This document shows positions 37,501-49,540 of a DNA stretch of 64,000 nt, in pieces. The DNA lies in contig OY987271.1 in the NCBI GenBank assembly GCA_963920665.1, forward strand, positions 20,091,350 to 20,155,349, in the 5' to 3' direction. Each line of letters starts with the position of its first letter. Position 1 is the stretch's first letter. The DNA is from Straminergon stramineum (lineage: Eukaryota > Streptophyta > Bryopsida > Hypnales > Calliergonaceae). The position numbers were made by a program, and so were the translations under genes. The notes beneath the pieces were generated by a model. It worked only from the letters and a program-made list of their open reading frames with translations, did no database searches and was not told where the DNA came from.

Positions 37501-38659
37501 AATCTATTAGTTTTTTTTAAGTATGGTGAATGTTCATGATGACCATACTTAGCTATTATTGCATCTTGAGGCTTAGGTGCTATGAAGAGATACATGCCAC
37601 CAAGCACATTCTTGGGATAGAGAAGTAGTTTGTAGTTTAGTTCTTTGATCACCCTGTTTTCTGGGTCAGATTTGGCATGGAGTTGGCATGCTAGAGTTTG
37701 GATGTAGCTTTACAAGCTGAGTTTTTTCAACCTAAGTCTTTGAGAGGTAATGTACTACTAATTCTGTTGCTTCTAATGTTGCAAATTTATTTGTGTGCAA
37801 ATCTTAACTTTTGACTAGAAATGCTTAGAGTAGATATTCCTTCCCCTTTCATTTAACTTATTAATTTTGACTATATCATTCACTACTAGCTTGGGGCAGA
37901 ATTACAATACATTTCTTTTCTTCTTCAATTGATTTTAATAACTTGATTGAAATGGAATGGTTGGATGTCTTGCTTAGATTTGTTCACAAGAGGGATTGAC
38001 ATTCAAGCTGTGAATGTTTTCATCAATTTTGGCTTTCCCAAGAATTTTGAGACATATCTTCGCATAGTAAGGGCCCTTGTTTCTTTTCTGTGCTTGTAGT
38101 ACTAATTATTTAGGAATATGATTTGATGATTTATTGATGCTTCTTTGAAAATGGGTGAACTAGATTAGCACAATGAATGATTTTGTTAGCATTGTCTAGT
38201 TGTAGAATCACTTTTTGAGCAACATGGTGATAATTTTTGCCACTCAAAGTATCATTGTAAAATGGTAGAAGCCAAAGCAGTTTTGTTAAGTTGTAAAAAT
38301 CTCTTTTTACCCATTCCACAAGCTTTATAGTGCTATTGCTATTTAATTGGTAAGTCATGTAAATGGGCATGAAATTTGAGATACATTAGCTTCGATGAGT
38401 GGTTCACATGATTTTAATTCCAATTTTTGGGTTGAATGTAGGGTTGAATGTAGGGTTGAGAATCTTGAAGATCAAGGGCACTTCAATCTTAATACCCAAT
38501 TGTCTCTATTGATTTGTATCTCCAATTTTGTAAGAAACAAGGTCAATTTTGGGTACACCTTCTCCTAGCACTTTATTTTGGGTATACCTGATTTTCAGTT
38601 TTGTTATTTTTTGTATATGTAAATGGTTGCCTAGTTTAGACTATATTGAATGTTTGTAA
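34551..38659. other. Spacer between truncated LTR copy 3 and the transposase relic
   Basis: No gene is recognised. 34551-34900 is AT-rich. From about 34970 the + strand has a mixed composition that could be the non-coding 5' region of the transposon carrying the downstream transposase, but no terminal repeat was found. Short frames at 35570-35841 and 37286-37480 lack family features. Confidence 0.35.
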
Positions 38660-39064
38660 ATGTTGGTGGTTAGGTTTAGAGAGTGCATGATGTCATTCAA
38701 GGTTAAATTATTCTCCTTGGAGCACGAATCGAGCAATCCAGAGATGATTGGCCCCATTATTGCAAAAGAAGGCAAGTCCTATTCCAACCTCCGGATCAGG
38801 TTGGAGAATGCAAATGTGGTAGATTGGCCATTCCTATTCTGGAATGTGGAAGACAAAATTAGAATCAATGTGAAGCTTGAAAAGCTAAACATCATCTTAA
38901 CAGAGATGTATGTCATTCTCATGGAGTTTGAAGTTGTTGATATCTATAAGCGTCATCGTGCTAGTGGTGAGTCCTTTGTCTTTGAGTCAGCTCCATTTGA
39001 GGCCATAGAAGATGAAGGTATTGCTTGCCAAGATGTTGTTGTTGAGAATATTCCAAAAATCTAG
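38660..39064 (+). pseudogene. Unrecognised ORF upstream of the transposase relic
   Basis: A 134-codon frame with protein-like composition, rich in Glu and Val (for example LENANVVDWPFLFWNVEDK). It ends in TAG 40 bp before the next open frame and lies in a different reading frame. It may be the N-terminal part of the same decayed transposon gene, separated by a frameshift or a lost intron, or an independent relic. No domain is recognised. Confidence 0.35.
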
Positions 39065-39102
39065 CAATTTGCTCTAGGGTTAGTTCTTCACAATCTACAT
39101 CT

Positions 39103-42100
39103 TTGCTCAAATCACTTTTTATTCCAAAAGAGGTTATAGAATTCTATTTTAAAGGGGAGGAGAAATTGAGGAATGAACTTAAGCAAATTTCCCTTGAAGA
39201 CCATAATTGGTCCTTGAAGTCTTGGGATCAAGATGGGGTTGGAGTTCTAAAGGTTTATTGTAAAGAATGTTGTAAGGATATTGGAGGTGGAAGTGATGAT
39301 CATTCAAAAATCATTGCTTCGAATTTGTTTTCCAATTTCCACAAAAGCCATTTAATGTTGAATGCACACATTCATAGCTGGTGTAGAAGGAAGGGTGTGG
39401 ATTTTTGTAATCACCCTCAGTAGGTTGCGCCAAAAGGGAAGACAGTCATATTGACTATCGCAGATCACAAAATTTTGATAGATGAGGGTGTCAAAGTTGT
39501 AGATGGTATCAATCAGAGTGTTTTTTGTGACCCTATTCCTTTTGTGGTGATTGGAGACCTTGATTGTACTGAGGTTAAGAGCTTTTGGTTTAAGGTTAAG
39601 TGCACTTACTGTGGGGATTTTTTTCAGTTATGTCCTCCAAAAAGTAATCTTGAAGCTAATCTCAGGAACCACCTTGGTGGAACAAAGCATGAGAAAGCAT
39701 TAGAAGATGCTCACAATGCAAAAAGCATGTATTCAACATTGACCACTGGTAGGAGGGAAAGGCCAGCTCGAAAATCAAGGGGCATTGTCAATTCTCACCA
39801 GAAGGATTTGCATGCTTGGTTCAAAAGTGGAGGAGACAATAGCCAGGAAGGTGAATCTCCCTTTGTAGATCGTTCTCATTTTCTTGGATATATGTGTTGG
39901 GGGTTTAGAGGTCCTACATGTGTTTATACTAGCAATACTTATGTTGTGGATGGTTTGCTAAATGACCCACATCTTGGTGTAAATTGGTATCATAAACCCC
40001 ATCTTTGTTAGTCATTTCAGGTAGATAACAAGTCTATCAATGTGAATGGTACACTTAGGCATAAGGAATGTACCCGTTTTAGTACATCTAGCAATTCCTT
40101 CCCTAATTTTTATTGTAGTTCTTGTAGCCGAATTTGGTTGGAGCAAGATTCTAAGATGTATGTAGTACGTGAGGACAAAGCCTTAGAGAAGCGGGGTACT
40201 AGAGGAATAGACAAGGGACATAGATTGGGATATTTGCAAATGAATGAGTTGTCAAGTGATAGTAGGATAATCACAAAGAAATTGAGGCTTGAGAGAATGT
40301 ATCATAGGGTAGCAAAAGCAAGCATTGTGCAATTAAAGGTTAAGAGGCCTACCTTAAAAAAGGTTGCAAAAGAAGCCTTTAATCAACATAATTTGGTTAA
40401 ATTCTATAATGACATCATTTCTACTCATAGATCAGGGGCATTTGGGGGAGAGCCTGCTCTTTGGGATTTCATGAAGGATGTTGCATCCAACCTAAATAGG
40501 GATATACAAGGATATAGGTTTTCAAGTAATACAAAATCCTTTGGTCAAGCTATGAAAATATATGGGGGAAGGACGATGTGTGACCTATTTTCATTGAATT
40601 TTTCTTGTCCAACATTTAACACAATAAAAAGGTAAAATAAGAAGGGAGTGCAGTTCATTCCTCAAGAGCATGCTAATATTTTTGCCTTAATGGCACAAAT
40701 TTACAAAGATGCAAAGGAATTGCATGGGATTATAGGAGCAGTACCTGTTACACTAGCATAAGATGAAACAAAAGTTAAATCTAGGGTAGTATGGGAGCAA
40801 AAATGGGATACCTTGGCTGGTTTTTGTGGGGTAATGGTAGATCATGTATGTGTGTCATCATTTAAGCCTGTTGTAGGGGTTGGAGAGGTTGGGTATAATA
40901 AGATTGTTAAAAGTTTTCATACTTACAAGGTAGGAGGATTTGCCAAGGTGATTGTGGTGAACCCATTACACAACAAATTGCCGCAACTTGTTTTGGTGGT
41001 TTGCAATACCTATAATTGTTTTGACTCCTCATGGATTCGAAAGCAATGGAGATCGATTGACCAATTGTGGGATAAAGAGTGCAAGGAATCAGTCGGGCCA
41101 ATTATGGGCCATGCAAGTGATGGTGATTCAAGAATGCGCCAATTGATGTTGGAGGATTATAAGGTTACAACTAGAAAACGACTAAAGGTGAATTGGGATG
41201 GTTGGTTGTTGATAGTAGGATTAGATAGTATGGGTGATGCTTTTGGTCTCCATAACCAAGACTACATCCACAATCGGAAGAAGTTAGTTAATCCCTTGGA
41301 TTCCCCTGTCAAGGTCTTACAACTAGGTGGTGATGTTACTTGTCTTTAGCATTTAGGTCTTGTGTATAACAAATTCACTTTTGATGAACATGGTTTGAAG
41401 ACAAAAGATATAGATAGGAAGGACAAAGAGAATTGGGCATCTGCCCAACACATTTGCTAGAGAAAGACTCGGATGTGCTTAGCTCAATTGAGGACAACAC
41501 TTGATGTTCATTTAGAGCGCACTTTAGGTACATAGGTGTACTTGGAAGTGTGTTCAGACTACACAGATATTTTTGCTTCTCCTACACTCAATTTGAAATC
41601 CAGGTTGGTTCTTGCTGCAAAAGTTTCTTTTTTTTCTTGCCTTTGGAAGCTTTGGCTCCAACATGGTGACCATTCAATTTGGGGGAATTCTCAAAAACCT
41701 AATGCATCTAAGAACTTTGTATCTCAACAATGTTTTATTGATGTACAACTCTCATGTCATTTTGTGGTCTTACTAGTAACTCACTTTAGGGACAAGTATC
41801 CCCATTTACCTGTCCCTCTCCATCTCACAAGTAGTGATTCTCGTGAAATTTTTTTGTTTAGAATAGGTGGCATGGTAGGGTTAGAGAGGACTTACGATTT
41901 TTATGAGTTGGTGGGTCTGCAAATACCTTGAATCAATTAGTAGGTATTGAGTATGGCAACAATGGATTAAAGTTTGGACATGTGTATAATAAGATGGAGA
42001 ATGTGTGGGCGAAATTGCACCCCTTGGAGGATGGTGAAACTCCTTGTGATCTAGGAGACTATAGTCTCATTATTGAAGATGAACAAGTCATCCAAGCATT

Positions 42101-43155
42101 GTAAGAGGGCTTTAAAGAAGCCTAGAAACTCTTGCGAATTTTGAACATGGCCCTTTTAAGTGTAGCCAAAAGAAGAGAATGGTTCCATACCCCATGGAAG
42201 TTTGAAAAAGTTGATAGTAAACACTTAGCCTTTGTACCAAGGAAATCACCAATTGTTGGTGAAGATGGTGATTTAGAGGTCCTTCGAGAAGCATTGCAAG
42301 TGCCAGCTATGGTAAATTTTGAAGAACATGGTGGGAATTCTAACCTTCACTCTGTCCTTAAAAATGGCTTAGAAGATGAACTTGTAGATGACAGTCTTGA
42401 TTCTTTGGCATTACTTGAAGATGAGACTCAAGATGTTTTCAATGAAATGCTAGACTCCCAAGAACTACAAGTTTCTACTATGGTTGCCCTAGATCAGATT
42501 GTACCTATAGTTGAATTTGGAGGTTGTTACATTTTTAAATCCACACTAGTGTTACAATTGAATGGAAATCCTTTTCTTTCCAAGGACAGGTTGACAAGGG
42601 TGCGTAACTCAATTTATTTTAATAATAGTGAAGACTACATTTCAATTACTGCTTCTACTAATACATGCCTATTAGGGCTTGGTTCTGATTGTGTTTTTTT
42701 TTTTTCAAAGAAGCACTTTAACAAAGACCTCTACTGTAAAGTCTGCTTTGAAAAGGAAAAGGAATCATGGTGTACAAAATGGGGTACCTTCTAGTATACT
42801 ATCAAGTGTAGATGAAGGAACTTGGTGGATTGGATGTGTTCAAAAAATGAGAAGAAGAGTTGGGACAAAGTGGGGCTTATCTAGATAACCTATTGACCTC
42901 ATGAACCGACCTATTCAAACCAACAAGAAAGGTATTTCTTCACCCTCTCCTATGGTATTACTTAATTGGTTTAGCAATGCCCCTGGGCATTTGAAATTTA
43001 AGTATGACCATTCAGACTACAAATGGATAGATGTTGATTCCATAATTGCAACTGTGACCTTAACATATAGTGGAAATTCTAAATTTTTTTCATTAGATGA
43101 AGAGGATGTTGCTTCTCTAAATGACTTTGTTGTTGTAAGAAAAGAAATTTTGTGA
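39103..43155 (+). pseudogene. DDE-type transposase pseudogene with zinc-finger-like motifs
   Basis: One frame stays coding-like from 39103 to about 41910 but is cut by stops at 39421, 40009, 40633, 40759, 41347, 41458 and 41533. It then shifts frame (42132-42794) and shifts back (42901-43155). The N-terminal part has a C-x2-C motif with following histidines (VYCKECCKDIGG), a U1/BED-like finger (VKCTYCGDFF ... RNHLGGTKH), and a third Cys cluster (NFYCSSCSRI). The central part has DETKV directly after the 40759 stop, AGFCGVMVD, GHASDGDSRMRQLML, KLVNPLDSPVKVLQLGGDV and KDKENWASAQHIC, consistent with an RNase H-like catalytic core with acidic residues. It resembles a family of uncharacterised transposase-like proteins; I cannot decide between hAT-, P- or Kolobok-like. 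No terminal repeats were found. Confidence 0.6.
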
Positions 43156-44780
43156 AGTTTTTTCTTACATTGTTTTGTTGTCTTTTTGCATATTGATGAA
43201 ATGCAAGTGTTGTCATTTTGTATTTATGTCAATTGCTTGATCTTATTATACTCATTTCTAAGTATTCTTATTTTGTATCTTTAAGGTTAATGTATAATGC
43301 TATTGGTAAAATATGGACTGAGGTTCTTGAGATTGGGATGTTGGGTGAAAAAATTAGAAGTGTAAGGTGAGCTCGAAAATTGAAAAATTCATTTATGCTA
43401 TTTTTTTCATTTAGTAGGTTATGAATTTTTTTCATGTTGAATAATTAGAATTTAAGGTATTAGGGTTAACATTTTGAAATCTTGTATTTAGAATAGGTAT
43501 GCATTTTGGGGTATAAAATTGTGTTAGGCAAGGGTTTTAATGTCAGTTATCGTATGATTAACAAAAATTCTAGTTTTGAAGTCTAGGGTGCTCATGATTA
43601 ATTAGTATTGAGTGAAATGTGTTGACCATTTATAATTTTCTTAGAATTAAGCAAAAAAAAAGTGTGATGAATTGGCATGTTCACCATGTTGTTAGTTTGT
43701 TGTGTACATGTATTGGTTGTGTTGTTATGATTACCAAGGTGCAGATTATAGGTGGTCATTTCACTTAGAGATAGAGGCAATGGCAGCTTAATGAAGCTCC
43801 CTAGGGTAGTTTATCTCGAGGAGGAGATGGGTTGCAAATTGGTCAATGTTTGAGCTAGGTGGGCAACAACAAAGGTGTGGTGTGACTTTGTGGATATGTA
43901 GATTGGTAGCAATTGTAGCAGCAACGTGGAGAAAGACTATAATGAAGACCTAAATTTGCATGCACCTGATTGTCATTGGGAGACCTATTCATTGCATTGA
44001 TGTTATTTTTTAGTCCATCTTTCCATACTTTGATGCCCTAAACTCTAGATCTACTTGAATTGCTTCTACATTTACTTGTAAATGTTTAGAATCATCTTCT
44101 TTATACTAATGTTTTATAAACACTCTTTTATTTTTTGATCCTAAATTCTAACCCTTTGCAAATGCATATTTTCACATTAAATAGGGTGGACATTTTAGTA
44201 CAAACATTTCCATTTACTTTTCACAATTCCTAAAGAGTTATCTCACATATGTATTATTTGTCACTATGATGTAAATAAAACTATGAAACAAAGGGTAGAG
44301 ACTTAAGTAAATTTCCATATTACTTTTGGCAATTCTCCAAAATTCTTCCTAATAATGAATTATTTATCACTTTGATTTTATAGATAAAAAATAACAAGTA
44401 GAGATTTAAGTAAGAACTTTTATCTCCATTTATTTTTTGGAATCTCAAGGACTTATCTTAATCATTTCTTACTTGTCTTGTAGATATTTGAAATTAAAAT
44501 TAAAAAATTTAAATTTAAATAAACATGCATTTGTATTATTATTTTTAATTTTTAATTTGCAAAGATTCATCCTAATTCTATAATAATTATCACGTTGATT
44601 TAAAAATAAATACAAAAGATAGAAAGAATATTTTTTTTATTTCTCTCAATTTTTGCTTTTAAAAAGAGATTGGTTTTATTTCCTTTGTACAATCTCCCCT
44701 TTATATATGTCCTACAAACATATGATTTATCTACAAGTTCTCTTTGCCTACTCATAATTTCCTATTGTCTAATTTGTAGT
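43156..44780. other. AT-rich spacer after the transposase relic
   Basis: No gene is recognised. AT-rich, with T-rich runs at 44480-44650. Confidence 0.35.
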
Positions 44781-45290
44781 TGCCTTTTACTAATTTGCAA
44801 TCATTCTTGACCACCTACAACCACTTTTGGCCACCTCCAATCACACTTTGGTCACTTGGGCTACCCACAATATCTCCTTAATATCCTAGAAGTATATAGA
44901 AGAATCACTTCTTAAAGACCTACAATCATCCCTTGATACTTCTTGAAGACCTACAATCATCTTTTGACACCCAAGGTAGCCCCTAGGAGATATGTAATCG
45001 CACCTTTGACATCCAAGATCGCTTTTTAGGAACAATTGTCTTTGAGGACACGCAATTGCCTCTGTGGAAGTGTGGAACCTTCACTTGCCCTTAGGGAACC
45101 CGCACTCGCCCCTTGGAGACCTGTAGTCGTCCCTTAGGGACCCGTAGTCGTCCCTTGGGGACCCATAGTCGCCCCTTGAAGACCTGTAGTTGCCCCTTGT
45201 AGACCTAAAGTTGCTTTGTACCCACGGTTGTTCTACCCACAGTCGCCTTGTACCTATAATTGTCCACACCCGCAATCATGTATCTATGTC
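44780..45290. repeat. 21-bp minisatellite with degenerate flanks
   Basis: Six clean 21-bp units start at 45086, 45107, 45128, 45149, 45170 and 45191, each built from CGTCCCTTGGGGACC plus GTAGT. Diverged units extend to both sides (about 44780-45085 and 45212-45290). Because 21 is a multiple of three, the minus strand is open (45081-45275) and reads as a heptapeptide repeat of the type SPRGDYG. It has no promoter or wider gene context, so I treat it as a repeat and not as a gene. Confidence 0.75.
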
Positions 45291-47535
45291 ACCTCTCTAA
45301 TTTGCCATGTGGACACTACAGGCGTCCATACAGACTTAAATAAATGGGGGATAATTTTAAAAAAGTCAATGGTAAATTTGACTTTATTAGATGGACAAGA
45401 GGGTCTACTTAACGTGTTGGATGTCATGTTCATCGTATTGTCGAATTGTCCACCAGAACAACCTTGACCATGCGATGTCGCATTGTAAATGCGAGCATAA
45501 TGTAAAAATGTTTATTTACATGTTTTTAAATGAATTTGATTACAATAATGTAGTGTGAAATATGACGTCAGCTGAAATAGCTTCAAGATGACGCCTTCTC
45601 TCGACAACAAACTATAAAAAAGAAAAGTCATTCAAAAGCTTTATGAAGTTGATATAGTTTTCTTTACTTCATTTACTTTGGATTTTAATATATCAAACTG
45701 GAGAGTTTTTTCTAAGTCTCAAAATGAAGAACCTCAATTGGAGTTTGAATTTGAATTCCCCTTGTCACAACTATCAAATTGACCTCTTCTGCCATTGAGT
45801 CTTGCATCGCCACATGATCGTTCACAAGAAGAAGTTGGGCCTTCTTGATCGCCAAAGCAACCTCGATTATAGTAACGATGGCATAGGAACCTTCAACATG
45901 ATGCTCGAGCATTGGTGATTTTGTTACAAGTTGGATGTGTTAAGCCTAGGAGTTGAAAAGTGGCATTCAAAGAGTGTTTTTAGAGTCTTCATGTTTACCA
46001 ATATTATTGTATGGCTTGGCCTATCAAGGAGAGTCGTAGCCACCAACATTGATTAGAAGGCCAATCAATCCTTTAACCAAAACAAATCGTGCAGAATATA
46101 TAGCAACTACTATCAAACACATCTTCAAGTTCTTGAAAATGAAGTGATATTCCAATTGGAAGTCTATTTTTTACTTATAATAGACGTATGTTAAATCCTA
46201 GTTCCTTTATTTTGTATTTAAAAGTAATTTCAAAATTTATTTTCTATGTAAGAATCTGTAGAAGAGAAATATACAAATAGTTTGCCTTCTAATGACTTTG
46301 TAGTGATTTATCTTCTAGCTAAGGATGTAAAGTGAATTGAATGGTCAAAATTGATGACCAATAAATGATAGGGGAGCCACATGGACAAGGTATGGGCTGA
46401 AGTCCACTTGACTTGTGTGGTTAAGATAGGAAATAAGGTAGAGGAAAAAGAGGGTACTATTCATCATCCCTCTCATTGTGTTTGTAAGGCTTGAATGTTT
46501 GAGGAGCCATAGTATATGGAATTGTACGAATTTTGAAATGAAAATTGGAGGAGAAGTGTATCATAGTATTGTGATTTTAATTTGATCTCACTTTCTTGAT
46601 TTGCAGTTGTCATTCAAAAGTTATACTAGTTTGAGTGGAAGAAGGTCTAGTGCCTTCTACATAAAAGGGGAGAGACTTTGAACAAGCATAGAAGACAGAC
46701 AAGTCTTTTGTTTGCAATGGAAATTAAAGAGATTAAAGAAAATTTTGTTAGATTTTCATGAAGCTATTATTTATTATATTAGGAATTTGTATGAGTGAGT
46801 TGTGAGGGTCGAAATGAAGAAGGAATTGTTGCCCTCAATTTCAAAAGATGAAACTTCGAGTAGCCATAGAAGTTGGAAAGAGTTTTAAATTGATTTGAGA
46901 TTTGGAGGATGAGTGGAAAATTGTGTTAGCTTTCCAAAAAGCTATCACTCATATCATTTGAACTTATAGAACTTTAGAGGCATCAAATTAAAATTCAATG
47001 AAGGAGTTGGAATTTGGAGGAAATTTTGAAGACTTGTGTGTTATGGCTTGTAACTTTCAATTTCATAGTAAACTTCATTGTTGCGGACAGCATGGGTCAA
47101 AACCATTGTTTAGCCTCATTTTGTGTCGTGGTGACGAAGTGGGGTTAATGGTCCACATGGTCAAAATTTACTCTGTTCTCGTGGTGAAGTACAATTGCTC
47201 GTCACCGGGAGTTTGAAATTTAGGAGCCAATCTTTCCAATGATTCAGCTCATGGTCTTATTGTCCTGTTTTATCCATCGAAGGCATGTGGTTTCTTATCA
47301 CCTACCTTGACCGTTACACCCATTTATAGTCCACAATAGAATAGGCCAACAAAAAGCAGTTCCGTAATAATTTAGAATATTCAATGAATAAGATTCAAGA
47401 TTTTACACAAACACGTCTATTTGTGTTCTTCAGTCATTTCTGTTCGCAGCCAAGATCCTCATAATTTCCCAAGACAAACCTCTTTCTATTCAACAACATC
47501 ATTGCTCCTCCTTCCATTTAGCTTGTTTATTTCCA
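45291..47535. other. Spacer, no recognisable gene
   Basis: Short frames only (for example 45712-45912 minus and 46998-47216 plus). None shows a family motif, and no repeat structure stands out. Confidence 0.35.
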
Positions 47536-48204
47536 CGACCGTAGAGTAGGGTGAGGCCTAGGAGTGGATAGCACCCCTAGAGTTAGGAGTTAGGCTAGAT
47601 TTAACAATAGGATCATAGAGTAGATGTTGAGGAGATTCTGTAGGTATAAAAAATGCCCCAAACCGACTCATAACAAGGAAGTTATAGACGGATGAAGTTT
47701 AAGGTTCAACATAGATGAAGTAGGATGAAATTCATGTATCCACGCCCAAAATTGAAACTTGCATACGAGTTCCTAGGGTAGAGTCCAAACATTAGAGTAA
47801 TCCAAATTAGGAAGAGGGTCTGAAAAGACAAATGAAATTTAGGCAGACTCTTCAAGGGCTAAACTTCATCTAGCCACAGCTCCTTATAGGAATGTCAAAT
47901 CGCCAAGCGTCTTAGTTTTTAGAAATGTCATAAACTAACTTGTAAACTAATAGTAGTAGATTTAGATCACCTTCAACTTCACTGGGAAGCCACAATGGTT
48001 GAGGGATCAAAATAATAACCCTACAATTAGGATTGTTCGAGGTTTTACAGTGAACTATAGGACTTAGGAGGCTTAGAAAAGATCCATTGCTTAGAAGGTA
48101 CAATGCACCAATGTTAAGCACCTAGTAAAACAGAGTTCACTCCCAAACACAAGAATCTGATTATGCTCGTATATTTGCCAAGGGTGTGCAAATATCCACT
48201 CATA
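47536..48204 (+). mobile_element. Fragment of a divergent relative of the LTR family
   Basis: Blocks recur in the order of the last ~750 bases of LTR copy 1: TAGAGTAG, GAAGTTATAG with GGATGAAG, AGAAATG-CAT-AACTA, GATCCATTGCTTAGAAGGTA, a short insertion, then GCCAAGGGTGTGCAAAT and CACTCATA at the end. Identity is clearly lower than between copies 1-3, so this is an older or sister subfamily. The 5' part was not found. Confidence 0.5.
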
Positions 48205-48930
48205 CTCCCTAAGTCATTGGAAGAAGCTACATAAGAATATGAACTAGTGCATTAGATAAAAATAAATGCTTCACTTCTCTTATGATAATGCTTAACAAGT
48301 AGGGGACATTCCCATGCTTTGTTTTAGTTCATAGTACTTGAAATCATATTACACATAATTTCACTAGTACTCATGTCTCAACACGAATATCGTGAACAAT
48401 ACCAACATGTTTGTTGGGACATCCTATATGGCAATATACTAAAGAAATGCATGTTGTCTATAATGTCCTTGTGCAACTATAATGTTTTTAGAGACATTGA
48501 GATAATAGAATCAAAAAATTCAATCAACATTTAATCCACTTGAAAACAACTATTTTTTCTATAACATATTTTCATATATGCCATACACAATGAGGACGGA
48601 CGAAATTTAAAGGGATATTAGAAAAATGTCAAAGAAAATGTCCCTTCCAATCCTTCTTTGAAAATTTGTCCATACCTTTTGATTTAATGGTTGAAATCTC
48701 AAATAGATTTTTAGAGATGAAATTTTTTTTGTTATCCCAACTTTTCTTAGTTTGAAGTTTTCAAAAAGAAGTCAATCTACTATACCTAAATGTGGTTTAA
48801 AATTGTGCTTGTAATATAATTTTTGCATTTTACATACCCCATGTGGTTTGTGATACCTCAACTACCCCACTTGTATAAATATCTCGCCTTCAAACCTCTA
48901 TAAAATCACATTACCAAGCCCTTGAAAGCC
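48205..48930. other. AT-rich spacer, nothing recognised
   Basis: No gene, terminal repeat or structured repeat seen. Confidence 0.3.
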
Positions 48931-49540
48931 ATGTGACATAATTGTCGAATATTATGTGTTTTGTATAGTGTATTATGCATGATGTACTTTATATGATATA
49001 TTGCATACTATGTATTGTACAATGTATGAAGTATTGTTTATGACATAGTGTGTATGACATGCCACATAGGACATTATGTTTGTACTTGGTTTTTATGTAA
49101 GACATGTGATTATACATATAGGCAACATGTTGAATTGTGGATAATTTTGCATACCACATGGATGTCTAAGGTGACATCATTTTGTTCATATATATTGTAT
49201 TTGATGTTTCAGCAGGTGAACATGGTGAAATGCAAACATCTAATGTAACATATCCAAGCATTTGAATGTTCAAGTTGATGTCTCAAAAGGCATCTAGTGA
49301 TCTAAATTGTTGTCGTAGAGACATCTCGGAAAACATTTGGATATCAATGTTGTTGTCTTGAAAGACATCTTGGAAAACATTTGGATGTCTACATTGATGT
49401 TTAAAAAAATGGTATAAAATTCTCATACAATAGAAAGTTTTGTCAATGTGGCATGCCATGTCAACCTTGTTAGATGCCATGTCACCTTTTCTGTTGTCAT
49501 GTCAAATGCCACATCAAATGCCATGTCATAGGTAAGGGCA
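48930..49540. repeat. Cluster of short degenerate repeats
   Basis: 48940-49070 reiterates TATGTATTG/TATGATGT-like words. 49300-49420 holds two copies of a unit of about 60 bp with GACATCTTGGAAAACATTTG. 49440-49530 repeats TGCCATGTCA. These look like low-copy tandem expansions within repeat-derived DNA. Confidence 0.45.
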
